A stretch of 8,328 bases of DNA, from positions 1-8,328 of the forward strand of contig CAMPJN010000154.1 in assembly GCA_946886875.1 (NCBI GenBank), in the 5' to 3' direction. The position numbers and the translations under genes are program-made. The DNA is from an uncultured Pseudomonas sp. GTDB lineage: Bacteria; Pseudomonadota; Gammaproteobacteria; Pseudomonadales; Pseudomonadaceae. The notes beneath the pieces are model-generated. The model was not told the DNA's origin and ran no database searches. It saw only the letters and a list, made by a program, of their open reading frames with translations. This document shows positions 1 to 5,400 of the stretch, piece by piece. Within the stretch, counting starts at the first letter, position 1; every line of letters begins with the position of its first letter.

Positions 1-783
1 GATGAGCTGGTATTGCCTACCCTGCCGGAAGTTGCCTTGAAAGTCCGCGAAGCAGCAGAAGACCCGGACATCAGCATCCCGCACCTGAGCAAGGTGATCG
101 GCAACGACGTGGCGCTGTCGGCGCGCATCATCAAGGTAGTAAACAGCCCCTTGCTGCGCACCAACCGGGAAATCACCGACCTGCAGATGGCCATCAGCCG
201 CCTGGGCATCAACTACACCTGCAACCTGGCCACCGGCCTGGCGATGGAGCAGATGTTCCAGGCCACCTCGGACGTGGTCGATCGCAAGATGCGCGAGGTG
301 TGGAACAAGAGCACCGAAATCGCCGGCATCTGCCATGTACTGTGCAAGCACTACACCCGCCTATTGCCCGACCAGGCCACCCTGGCTGGCCTGGTGCATA
401 TGATCGGCGTATTGCCGATCCTGACCTACGCGGAAGAACACAGCGAGCTGCTGCGCGACTCGATCAGCCTCAACCACATCATCGAGCGGATACATCCGAT
501 CATCGGCGAGAAAATCCTGCGCACCTGGGATTTCCCCGAACTGATCGCCATGGTGCCCAACAACTACCTGGATTTCAGCCGCGACTCGGCCAAGGTCGAT
601 TACGTCGATATCGTCCAGGTCGCCACCCTGCAAAGTTACCTGGGCAGCGAGCACCCCTATACCCTACTGGACTGGAGCAAGATTCCGGCTTTCGCCAAGC
701 TCGGCCTCGACCCGAGCCAGAACCTGCACGATGACGAAGACCTTTCCGCCGCCATGGAAGCGGCCATGGGCATGCTGCAATAG
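1..783 (+). CDS. HDOD-domain protein (5' end outside window)
   Basis: The reading frame is open from base 1 and ends at TAG 781-783, so 260 residues are visible and the N-terminus lies upstream. The first residues (DELVLPTLPEVALKV) match the usual start of an HDOD domain and not a protein start, so the TTG at 13 is not taken as the initiator. HDOD landmarks are the NSPLLRTNREITDL stretch, where the family usually has NSP, and HPIIGEKILRTWDFPELI towards the C-terminal half. At the position where HD phosphohydrolases have the catalytic His-Asp pair, this protein has LVHMIGVLPIL, so the Asp is replaced by Met. That loss is typical of HDOD proteins, which are regarded as non-catalytic signalling modules. 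The acidic tail (HDDEDLSAAMEAAMGMLQ) carries no extra domain. No effector domain is seen in the visible part. The cellular role is unknown, and nothing ties it to the tricarboxylate genes nearby. The family call is firm. Confidence 0.88.
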   Translation, partial: DELVLPTLPEVALKVREAAEDPDISIPHLSKVIGNDVALSARIIKVVNSPLLRTNREITDLQMAISRLGINYTCNLATGLAMEQMFQATSDVVDRKMREVWNKSTEIAGICHVLCKHYTRLLPDQATLAGLVHMIGVLPILTYAEEHSELLRDSISLNHIIERIHPIIGEKILRTWDFPELIAMVPNNYLDFSRDSAKVDYVDIVQVATLQSYLGSEHPYTLLDWSKIPAFAKLGLDPSQNLHDDEDLSAAMEAAMGMLQ

Positions 784-810
784 CAGCAACGGCCATGTGC
801 GCCAGCAGAC

Positions 811-836
811 GCCTGCTAGGCTAATGCCTAGCAGGC
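811..836. repeat. Perfect 11-bp inverted repeat, terminator-like hairpin
   Basis: The arm GCCTGCTAGGC (811-821) and its exact reverse complement (826-836) are separated by a TAAT loop. It begins 28 bases after the HDOD stop codon, which is where a transcription terminator or mRNA 3'-end stabiliser would sit. No T-run follows on either strand, so it is not a classical intrinsic terminator. A weaker 7-bp stem, CTGTCGG (836-842) with CCGACAG (873-879), and a nested CGCTG/CAGCG stem (852-856 and 861-865) follow directly, so most of the gap before the next gene can fold. Confidence 0.6.
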
Positions 837-839
837 TGT
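829..839 (+). repeat. 11-bp direct repeat, left copy
   Basis: TAGCAGGCTGT here is identical to 1677-1687. The two copies flank the solute-binding protein gene, 848 bp apart. This copy overlaps the right arm of the 811-836 hairpin. The other begins at the stop codon of the solute-binding protein gene and contributes to a second hairpin. The match stops after 11 bases. It may reflect a past insertion or duplication, or a common intergenic motif of the genome. The sequence alone does not decide. Confidence 0.4.
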
Positions 840-908
840 CGGACTAACGCTCGCTGCCTACAGCGGAAAAGCCCGACAGGTTCCTGACTGCCTCTGGAGA
901 TGACCCGC

Positions 909-1679
909 ATGCGCCCGCTCGTTCTGCTCTGCGCTCTGTTCCTGAGCATTTCACTCCCTGGCACCCTGGTTGCCGCTGAAACGGTGCGTCTGACCAATGG
1001 TGAGTGGCCGCCCTACCTCGGCGAGAAACTGCCGCATCATGGCGTAGCGTCACGCATCGTCAGCGAGGCCTTCGCCCTCGAAGGCATAGAAGTGCAGTGG
1101 GAGTTTCACCCCTGGGCTCGCTCCCTGCAGCTGGCGCAAAGCGGCAAGCGTGCCGGCAGCGCCGTTTGGTTGTACAGCGAAGAGCGCAAGCAGCAATTCC
1201 ATATCAGCGATCCGGTGGTCGACAGCGGCTACTACCTGTTTCATCGCAAAGGCCATCATTTCGACTGGAAGAGCGTGGACGACCTGCGTGATCAGCGCAT
1301 CGGCGGCACGCGCAGTTACGACTACGGCGCGGCCTTCCAGCAGGCCGAAGCCGAGGGACGGATACAAGTGCGCCGCTCGACCAGCGACGAGCTGAACTTT
1401 CGTCTACTGCTGGCCGGGCGCATCGACCTGTTCCCGATGGACAAAGTAGTCGGCTTCGACATGCTGCATCAGCATTTCAGCGCCGCCGAGCGCGCGCAAC
1501 TGACCTTCCACCCCAGCGCCTTGCGCAGCGATAGCCTGCACCTGCTGTTGGCACGTGGCGTGGCCGGCAACGAGGAATTGATTGCGCGCTTCAATCGAGG
1601 CCTGGCGCAACTGCGCGACAGCGGCAAGATCAGCCTGTATCTGCTGGAAGTTCAGCGCCCACTGAGCCAAACGCCTTAG
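909..1679 (+). CDS. Orphan periplasmic solute-binding protein, amino-acid-binding type
   Basis: This is a secreted protein of 256 residues that resembles the bacterial extracellular solute-binding family 3 proteins found as stand-alone genes in pseudomonads. Residues 1-23 form a signal peptide: Arg-2, then a hydrophobic core (LVLLCALFLSISL), with a likely cleavage in or just after VAA before ETVRL. The mature part starts with a first beta strand and the GEWPPYL motif (31-37), followed by GVASRIVSEAF and VQWEFHPWARSL (62-73), the usual lobe-1 pattern. IGGTRSYDYG (131-140) and LLLAGRIDLFPMDK (166-179) belong to lobe 2. ATG 909 is preferred over ATG 900: GGAG at 896-899 lies 9 bases before 909 but directly abuts 900. 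No permease or ATPase gene is adjacent, so it is either an orphan or it serves a distant transporter or sensor. The ligand is unknown. It is convergent with tctE, with a gap of 30 bases. Confidence 0.75.
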   Translation: MRPLVLLCALFLSISLPGTLVAAETVRLTNGEWPPYLGEKLPHHGVASRIVSEAFALEGIEVQWEFHPWARSLQLAQSGKRAGSAVWLYSEERKQQFHISDPVVDSGYYLFHRKGHHFDWKSVDDLRDQRIGGTRSYDYGAAFQQAEAEGRIQVRRSTSDELNFRLLLAGRIDLFPMDKVVGFDMLHQHFSAAERAQLTFHPSALRSDSLHLLLARGVAGNEELIARFNRGLAQLRDSGKISLYLLEVQRPLSQTP

Positions 1680-1709
1680 CAGGCTGTTAAAAACAACGAC
1701 AGCGGCTAA
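1676..1709. terminator. Hairpin between convergent genes, possible bidirectional terminator
   Basis: TTAGC (1676-1680) pairs with GCTAA (1705-1709), and GCTGT (1683-1687) pairs with ACAGC (1699-1703). A small asymmetric internal loop (AG against G) separates the two stems, and the apical loop is 11 bases and A-rich. It occupies the entire gap between the solute-binding protein stop (TAG 1677-1679) and the tctE stop (1710-1712 on -), where a shared terminator is expected. There is no long T-tract after the stem in either direction, so termination is inferred from position and structure only. Confidence 0.4.
1677..1687 (+). repeat. 11-bp direct repeat, right copy
   Basis: This is the second copy of TAGCAGGCTGT (first copy 829-839). 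Its first three bases are the stop codon of the solute-binding protein gene. The flanking sequence differs after the eleventh base (TAAAAAC here, CGGACTA at the left copy). Confidence 0.4.
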
Positions 1710-3125
1710 TCAATCTACATCCAGAGCGAATTCCACCCGCACCCACAGCCCTTGCGGCGTGGCTTGCTGCAAGCGGATCGCCGCCTGATGGGCACGGCAG
1801 ATTTCGCCGACTATGGCCAAACCCAGCCCCGCGCCGCTGCCTTCGCTGGAGCGCCGGTAGAAGCGTTGGAACACCTTGGCGCACTCGTCCGCGGGGATTC
1901 CCGGGCCGTCGTCCTCGACCTCCAGCACCCCGCCCGGCAAAACCCGCAGGATTACATTGCCGCCGGCCGGGGTATGGGCCAGGGCGTTATCCACCAGGTT
2001 GCACAACAGCTCGTTGAGCAAGGTCGGCTCGCCGCGAATCCATACCGGCTGATCCGCTTCCAGCGCCAGGGCGATGCCGCGGGCATGGGCCAAAGGCGCC
2101 AGGGCCAAGCCCAGCTCCTGGGTCAGCTGGCTGAGGTCCAGGCGCTGCGCACCACCTTCGGCAATCGCCCGCGCGCCGCTTTCGATGCGCGCCAAGGACA
2201 ACAACTGGTTGGCCAGATGGGTCAGCTTATCGGTGTTCTGCGCCGCCTCCTCCAGGGTGCTGCGCCAGGCCGCCGGCTCCTGCGCGCGCAGGCCCAGTTC
2301 GACCCGCGCCTTGAGCGCCGCCAGGGGCGTACGCAATTCATGGGCGGCATCGGCGATAAACTGCGACTGGCGTTCGAACAGGCCGCGCAAGCGCTCGTTG
2401 AACTGATTCAGCGCATTCACCAGCGGGCGCAGCTCGCGCGGCAGCTGGCTATCCGGCAGCGGTCGCAGATCGTCGCTGGCCCGCGCTGCCACGCTGCGGC
2501 GCAAGGTATCCAAGGGGCGCAACGCGGCGCTCACCGCCAACCACACCAGGAGCAAGGCGCTGAATGCCAGCAACCCCATACGCAGCAGCGTGCCGTACAA
2601 CAAATCGCGGGCCATGCGTTCACGGGCGCCCAGGGTTTCGGCCACGCGAATTTCGGCGATGCCGTTGAGCTGCGGCTCGCTGACCGGTTGCAGCAGGCTG
2701 ACCAGACGCACGCCCTGACCGCGGTATTCGGCATCGTAAAAATGCGCCAGCGCCGGGTAATCGTCGGTGCGCGGCGTGCCCGGCGGCGTCGCCGGCAAGT
2801 CTTCGTAGCCGGAGACCAAGGTGCCGTGCAAATCCAGCACCTGGTAGTAAATGCGCCCGGCGCTGTCGTAGGCGAAGGTATCCAGGGCCACGTAGGGCAC
2901 ATTGGCCTTGAGCTTGCCGGCGTCGGTGTACAAGCCCTCGGCGATCGCCCGCGCCGAGGCCAGCAGGGTGCGGTCGTAAGCGGTATCGGCGGCGCGCCTG
3001 GCGCTCCAGTAGGCACTGAGACTGCTGACCAGCAGCATCAATGCCAGCAACAGCGCCAAACGCCGTAACAGCCGCCCGCGCAGGCTGCCGACCTCAGCCT
3101 TTCGCGGCCGCCAGCCGTCAACCAT
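1710..3125 (-). CDS. tctE: TctE-type sensor histidine kinase
   Basis: This is an inner-membrane histidine kinase of 471 residues, read here as the tricarboxylate sensor partner of TctD. Order of parts: a basic N-terminus; membrane segment 1 at about 20-40; a periplasmic domain at about 41-175 opening with YDRTLLASARAIAEG, typical of the two-component sensor kinase N-terminal (2CSK_N) domain; membrane segment 2 at about 181-202; a HAMP-like linker (RPLDTLRRSV onward); a dimerisation domain with the phospho-acceptor His-262 in AAHELRTP; then the ATPase domain with the N box (NLVDNALAH, about 376-384), DDGPGIP (about 405-411), FQRFYR, and the glycine loop GAGLGLAI. All catalytic motifs are intact. 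Start: ATG at 3125-3123, preceded by GGAGG and a 6-base spacer. Its first 8 bases overlap the end of tctD, which implies translational coupling. The frame stays open upstream of this ATG, but that stretch lies inside tctD and is not expected to be translated. The tctE name rests on family, neighbours and synteny with P. aeruginosa PA0757. Confidence 0.9.
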   Translation of the reverse strand: MVDGWRPRKAEVGSLRGRLLRRLALLLALMLLVSSLSAYWSARRAADTAYDRTLLASARAIAEGLYTDAGKLKANVPYVALDTFAYDSAGRIYYQVLDLHGTLVSGYEDLPATPPGTPRTDDYPALAHFYDAEYRGQGVRLVSLLQPVSEPQLNGIAEIRVAETLGARERMARDLLYGTLLRMGLLAFSALLLVWLAVSAALRPLDTLRRSVAARASDDLRPLPDSQLPRELRPLVNALNQFNERLRGLFERQSQFIADAAHELRTPLAALKARVELGLRAQEPAAWRSTLEEAAQNTDKLTHLANQLLSLARIESGARAIAEGGAQRLDLSQLTQELGLALAPLAHARGIALALEADQPVWIRGEPTLLNELLCNLVDNALAHTPAGGNVILRVLPGGVLEVEDDGPGIPADECAKVFQRFYRRSSEGSGAGLGLAIVGEICRAHQAAIRLQQATPQGLWVRVEFALDVD

Positions 3126-3789
3126 CGACTGCCTCCAACAGATAGCCCAGGCCACGGAAGGTGACGATGCGCACCGCGTTGCCCTCGAGTTTCTTACGCA
3201 GGCGATGGATATAGATCTCGATGGAGTCGGCACTGGCCTCCTCGTCCAGACCGAACACCTGGGCCGCCAACTGCTCCTTGCTCATCACCCGGCCCGGCCG
3301 AGCGATCATCGCCTCCAGTACCGCCTGCTCGCGGGAGGTCAGGCTGAGGCTTTCGCCGCGCACGCTGAAGCGCCGGGTGCCCAGGTCGTAGACCAGTTCA
3401 CCGCAGCGCTGTTGCTGTTCACCGCCGAGCACGCTGCGTCGTAGCAGGGCTTTGACCCGCGCCTCCAACTCGCTCAGTTCGAAAGGCTTGGCCAAGTAAT
3501 CGTCGGCACCGAGGTTGAGCCCATGCACCCGGTCCTTGACCTCGCCGCGGGCGGTGAGCATCAGCACCGGCAGGGTCTTGCCGCGCTCGCGCGCGCGCGC
3601 CAGCACCTGAAAACCATCGAGGCGCGGCAGGCCGATATCGAGAATTGCCAGGGCATAGTCTTCGCTGGCCAGGGCCAGATCGGCGGCCACACCGTCGTGC
3701 AATACGTCTACGGTCAAGCCGGCGCTTTTCAGCGCCTGGGCCACGCTCGCGGCCAGTTGCGGATGGTCTTCGACCAGGAGAATTCGCAC
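3118..3789 (-). CDS. tctD: TctD-type response regulator (OmpR/PhoB family)
   Basis: This DNA-binding response regulator has 223 residues, a normal length for the OmpR/PhoB group. The receiver domain (about 1-118) has the acidic pocket Glu-7/Asp-8, phospho-acceptor Asp-51 in LAILDIGLPRLDG, the switch Thr-79 in LMLTARG, and Lys-101 in LAKPFEL. The winged-helix domain (about 128-220) shows LTSREQAVLEAM and the recognition-helix region DSIEIYIHRLRKKL, ending with the wing VRIVTFRGLGYLLE. The start is GTG (3789-3787), supported by the strong Shine-Dalgarno GGGGAGG ending 4 bases upstream. It is the first gene of a tctD-tctE operon divergent from opdH. In P. aeruginosa the homologous pair PA0756-PA0757 is reported to control opdH by derepression in response to tricarboxylates. 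An AANAANAA motif just before its ribosome site suggests Hfq/Crc control. The family is certain. The role as tricarboxylate regulator is inferred from context. Confidence 0.92.
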   Translation of the reverse strand: MRILLVEDHPQLAASVAQALKSAGLTVDVLHDGVAADLALASEDYALAILDIGLPRLDGFQVLARARERGKTLPVLMLTARGEVKDRVHGLNLGADDYLAKPFELSELEARVKALLRRSVLGGEQQQRCGELVYDLGTRRFSVRGESLSLTSREQAVLEAMIARPGRVMSKEQLAAQVFGLDEEASADSIEIYIHRLRKKLEGNAVRIVTFRGLGYLLEAVDG

Positions 3790-3806
3790 TGCACCTCCCC
3801 ACTTAG

Positions 3807-3814
3807 TTCTTGTT
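3807..3814 (-). promoter_or_regulatory. Candidate Hfq/Crc catabolite motif in the tctD leader
   Basis: Read on the minus strand this is AACAAGAA, an exact AANAANAA. It lies 6 bases upstream of the tctD Shine-Dalgarno sequence (3794-3800). In Pseudomonas, Hfq with Crc binds A-rich motifs of this form next to ribosome binding sites and blocks translation when preferred carbon sources are present. Only the motif and its position are seen. Binding is inferred. Confidence 0.5.
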
Positions 3815-3903
3815 AGAAACCGTCATCGGCCCCGCAATCCGCCGCGCAGTGTACACACCTGCCGTGAAGCGCCAAAAAGCGGCCAGTGCCCCACGCAAAA
3901 AAA

Positions 3904-3932
3904 ATTGTGGCCTGCCAATCCCTGGCGGCCAA
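3904..3932 (-). promoter_or_regulatory. Possible sigma-70 promoter for tctDE
   Basis: On the minus strand a TTGGCC element (3927-3932) and a CACAAT element (3904-3909) are separated by exactly 17 bases. Each matches its consensus at 4 of 6 positions. Transcription would begin near 3897 and give a leader of roughly 110 bases before the GTG of tctD. The -35 element overlaps an inverted repeat, GGCGGCC (3924-3930) with GGCCGCC (3939-3945), which could be an operator or simply GC-rich noise. The prediction is moderate to weak. Confidence 0.3.
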
Positions 3933-3957
3933 CCTGCGGGCCGCCGCAAGCGACATC

Positions 3958-3981
3958 AAAAAACACTCCAGGCGTTTTTTT
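3958..3981. repeat. A-tract/T-tract inverted repeat in the divergent control region
   Basis: Six A followed by C (3958-3964) faces G followed by seven T (3974-3981) across a 9-base centre, ACTCCAGGC. It is the most AT-rich spot in an otherwise GC-rich window and ends 8 bases before the proposed TctD box. It could act as an UP-type element, a bent-DNA or silencer (MvaT/H-NS-like) site, or a barrier to divergent read-through. No + gene lies upstream that would need a terminator here. Confidence 0.35.
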
Positions 3982-3988
3982 CACCACT

Positions 3989-4008
3989 GAAAGCTTGGCG
4001 AAAGCTTG
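3989..4008 (+). promoter_or_regulatory. Tandem direct repeat, candidate TctD operator at opdH
   Basis: GAAAGCTTG occurs twice without mismatch, at 3989-3997 and 4000-4008, with an 11-bp period. Response regulators of the OmpR/PhoB family bind as head-to-tail dimers to direct repeats of about 11 bp on one face of the helix, and tctD is the divergent neighbour. A -10-like TAGCAT (4015-4020) follows, and no good consensus -35 exists at the proper distance, so the box lies where a regulator would replace or block the -35 contact. The repeats are seen directly. Assignment to TctD, and whether it activates or represses, is inferred. In P. aeruginosa derepression is reported. Confidence 0.55.
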
Positions 4009-4014
4009 ACCTCC

Positions 4015-4020
4015 TAGCAT
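4015..4020 (+). promoter_or_regulatory. Possible -10 element of the opdH promoter
   Basis: TAGCAT matches TATAAT at 4 of 6 positions. It begins 6 bases after the second GAAAGCTTG repeat. It would place the transcript start near 4027, at the foot of the hairpin at 4025-4052. No convincing -35 hexamer lies 16-18 bases upstream, which fits a regulator-dependent promoter but also weakens the call. Confidence 0.25.
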
Positions 4021-4024
4021 CGGT

Positions 4025-4078
4025 TTCAGGTGGCTCGATCCACCTACCTGAACGACTGACGCAGTGGCGCGCAGTCGT
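4025..4078 (+). other. Two consecutive hairpins in the opdH 5' leader
   Basis: Hairpin 1 pairs AGGTGG (4028-4033) with CCACCT (4040-4045) over a 6-base loop. TTC/GAA extends it at the base with a 4-base bulge. Hairpin 2 pairs ACGACTG (4052-4058) with CAGTCGT (4072-4078) over a 13-base loop. Together they fill the leader between the proposed transcript start and the A-rich motif before the ribosome site, which would leave that motif single-stranded. They may protect the 5' end of the mRNA from decay. No ligand-binding aptamer was recognised. Confidence 0.35.
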
Positions 4079-4084
4079 GACAAA

Positions 4085-4092
4085 AACAACAA
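4085..4092 (+). promoter_or_regulatory. Candidate Hfq/Crc catabolite motif abutting the opdH ribosome site
   Basis: AACAACAA is an exact AANAANAA, and its A-rich context begins at 4082 (AAAAACAACAA). It ends one base before GGAG (4094-4097), the Shine-Dalgarno of opdH. The layout closely resembles the Hfq/Crc target in the P. aeruginosa amiE leader, where an A-rich AACAACAA stretch runs into the ribosome site. Hfq bound here would cover the ribosome site and repress OpdH synthesis on preferred carbon sources. Binding is inferred. Confidence 0.6.
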
Positions 4093-4105
4093 TGGAGACC
4101 ACAGC

Positions 4106-5371
4106 ATGTTCAATGCCTCACGCCAGGCGCTAGCGCCTATTCGTCTGCTCAGCTTAGCCGTAAGTGCGGCTCTGCTCGCCCCAGTAGCCCAAGCCGCTTT
4201 TATCGCAGACAGCAGCGCCAGCCTGACCGCCACCAATATCTACCTGAACCGCGACTTCCGTGAGGGCGAAGCCCAGAGCAAGCGCGAGGAATGGGGCCAG
4301 GGCTTCCTGTTGGATATCCAGTCCGGCTATACCGAAGGCACCGTGGGTTTCGGTCTGGATGCCCTGGGCACGCTCGGGCTCAAGCTCGATTCGGGCGGCG
4401 GCCGCACCGGCACCGATCTGTTTCCAGTGCAGGACGACGGCGGCACCCCGGATGAATTCGCCCGCCTGGGCCTGACCGCCAAGGTCAAGGTTTCCGCCAC
4501 CGAACTGCGCTATGGCTCACACGTACCTGAACTGCCGGTGGTCAAGGCCAGCGACAGCCGTTTGATGCCACAGGTATTCGAAGGCGGCTTGCTGACCTCC
4601 TCCGAGATCGACGGCCTAACCTTCGTCGGCGGGCGCCTGGACAAGGTGATCGACCGTGCCTCGACCAACTCCGAGAAGCTGGTGCTCAACAGCAAGAACA
4701 AGCGCTTCACCAGCGGAGTGGAAGCCGACCACCTGAACCTGGCCGGCCTCGACTATCAGTTCAACGAGCACTTCAAAGGCCGTTACTTCCACGCCGAGCT
4801 GGATGACATCTACCGGCAGAACTTCTTCAACCTGCTCGCCAACTACCCAGTTGGCGCCGGCACCCTGTCCGCCGACCTGCGCCTGATGCTCAATGACGAT
4901 ACCGGCGCGGCCAATGCCGGCAAAATCGATAACCGCGCACTGAACGGCATCTTCAGCTACGCCCAGAATGGCCACAAGATCAGCCTCGCCTACCAGAAAA
5001 TGAGCGGCGACACCGGCTATGCCTATATCGACGGTAGCGACCCCTACCTGGTGAACTTCTCGCAGATCAACGACTTCGCCAACGCTGACGAACGTTCCTG
5101 GCAAGCCCGTTACGACTACAACTTCGCCAGTCTGGGCCTGCCCGGCTTGAGCTTTAGCACCCGCTATGTCACTGGCGACGATGCCCGTGTCGCCGGCAGC
5201 GATCAGCGCGGCGGCGAATGGGAACGCGACATCGAGCTCAAGTACGTGGTGCAGAGCGGCCCGGCGAAGAACCTCTATGTGCGCCTGCGCAACGCCAGCT
5301 TCCATTCCGACTTCGCCCGCGATGCGGACGAACACCGCGTGATCGTCGGCTACACACTGCCGATTTGGTAA
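4106..5371 (+). CDS. opdH: OprD-family outer-membrane porin, tricarboxylate type (OpdH)
   Basis: This substrate-specific outer-membrane porin of 421 residues is predicted to admit cis-aconitate, citrate and isocitrate. Residues 1-30 are a signal peptide (LLSLAVSAALLAPVAQA, cleavage near AQA|AF). The mature part has OprD-family landmarks: RDFREGE near the start, WGQGFLLDIQSGYTEGTVGFG, the YGSHVPELPVVKASDSRLMP stretch (136-155), and FANADERSWQARYDYNF (324-340). The protein ends in a beta-strand pattern, VIVGYTLPIW, with Trp as the last residue instead of the commoner Phe. ATG 4106 is chosen because GGAG (4094-4097) lies 8 bases upstream and the signal peptide starts there. The frame is also open from ATG 4064, but that start has no ribosome site and would put a charged stretch before the signal peptide. 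It is first in opdH-tctCBA, divergent from tctD. The OprD family is certain. The OpdH subgroup follows from synteny and from the transporter genes behind it. Confidence 0.88.
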   Translation: MFNASRQALAPIRLLSLAVSAALLAPVAQAAFIADSSASLTATNIYLNRDFREGEAQSKREEWGQGFLLDIQSGYTEGTVGFGLDALGTLGLKLDSGGGRTGTDLFPVQDDGGTPDEFARLGLTAKVKVSATELRYGSHVPELPVVKASDSRLMPQVFEGGLLTSSEIDGLTFVGGRLDKVIDRASTNSEKLVLNSKNKRFTSGVEADHLNLAGLDYQFNEHFKGRYFHAELDDIYRQNFFNLLANYPVGAGTLSADLRLMLNDDTGAANAGKIDNRALNGIFSYAQNGHKISLAYQKMSGDTGYAYIDGSDPYLVNFSQINDFANADERSWQARYDYNFASLGLPGLSFSTRYVTGDDARVAGSDQRGGEWERDIELKYVVQSGPAKNLYVRLRNASFHSDFARDADEHRVIVGYTLPIW

Positions 5372-5376
5372 CCCAC

Positions 5377-5384
5377 AATAACAA
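5377..5384 (+). promoter_or_regulatory. Candidate Hfq/Crc catabolite motif in the tctC leader
   Basis: AATAACAA is an exact AANAANAA in the 29-base gap between opdH and tctC, two bases before the Shine-Dalgarno stretch GAGAGG (5387-5392). It is the third such motif in the locus. It would let Hfq/Crc repress tctC separately from opdH on the same mRNA. Binding is inferred. Confidence 0.5.
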
Positions 5385-5400
5385 TCGAGAGGAATCCATC

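Larger units (their letters stand above)
3790..4105. promoter_or_regulatory. Divergent tctD/opdH control region
   Basis: This 316-base gap between the two divergent start codons is the only large non-coding stretch in the window. From left to right it holds the tctD ribosome site and A-rich motif, an 8-bp palindrome GTGTACAC (3849-3856), a possible tctDE promoter (3904-3932), the A-tract/T-tract repeat (3958-3981), the paired GAAAGCTTG box (3989-4008), a possible opdH -10 (4015-4020), two leader hairpins (4025-4078), and the opdH A-rich motif and ribosome site (4085-4097). No open frame in it looks coding. Confidence 0.75.

Noticed and set aside
1752..3068. 438-codon open frame on + opposite tctE
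   Set aside because: It is antisense to a complete histidine kinase with all catalytic motifs. The product is a low-complexity Gln/Arg/Ala-rich string with no domain, typical of shadow frames in GC-rich DNA.
3865..3880. Second TctD box near tctD (two AAGCG copies)
   Set aside because: The copies are only 5 bases, have a 10-base period, and do not match the GAAAGCTTG sequence.
3958..3981. A/T-tract repeat as an intrinsic terminator
   Set aside because: The stem is A:T only. No gene transcribed towards it on + needs terminating, and it lies upstream of both divergent genes.
4064..4105. Upstream in-frame ATG for opdH
   Set aside because: It has no Shine-Dalgarno sequence, would place a charged stretch before the signal peptide, and passes through the A-rich motif and ribosome site of the chosen start.
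4616..5335. 239-codon open frame on - opposite opdH
   Set aside because: It is a Val/Ala/Gly-rich shadow of the porin gene with no supporting features.
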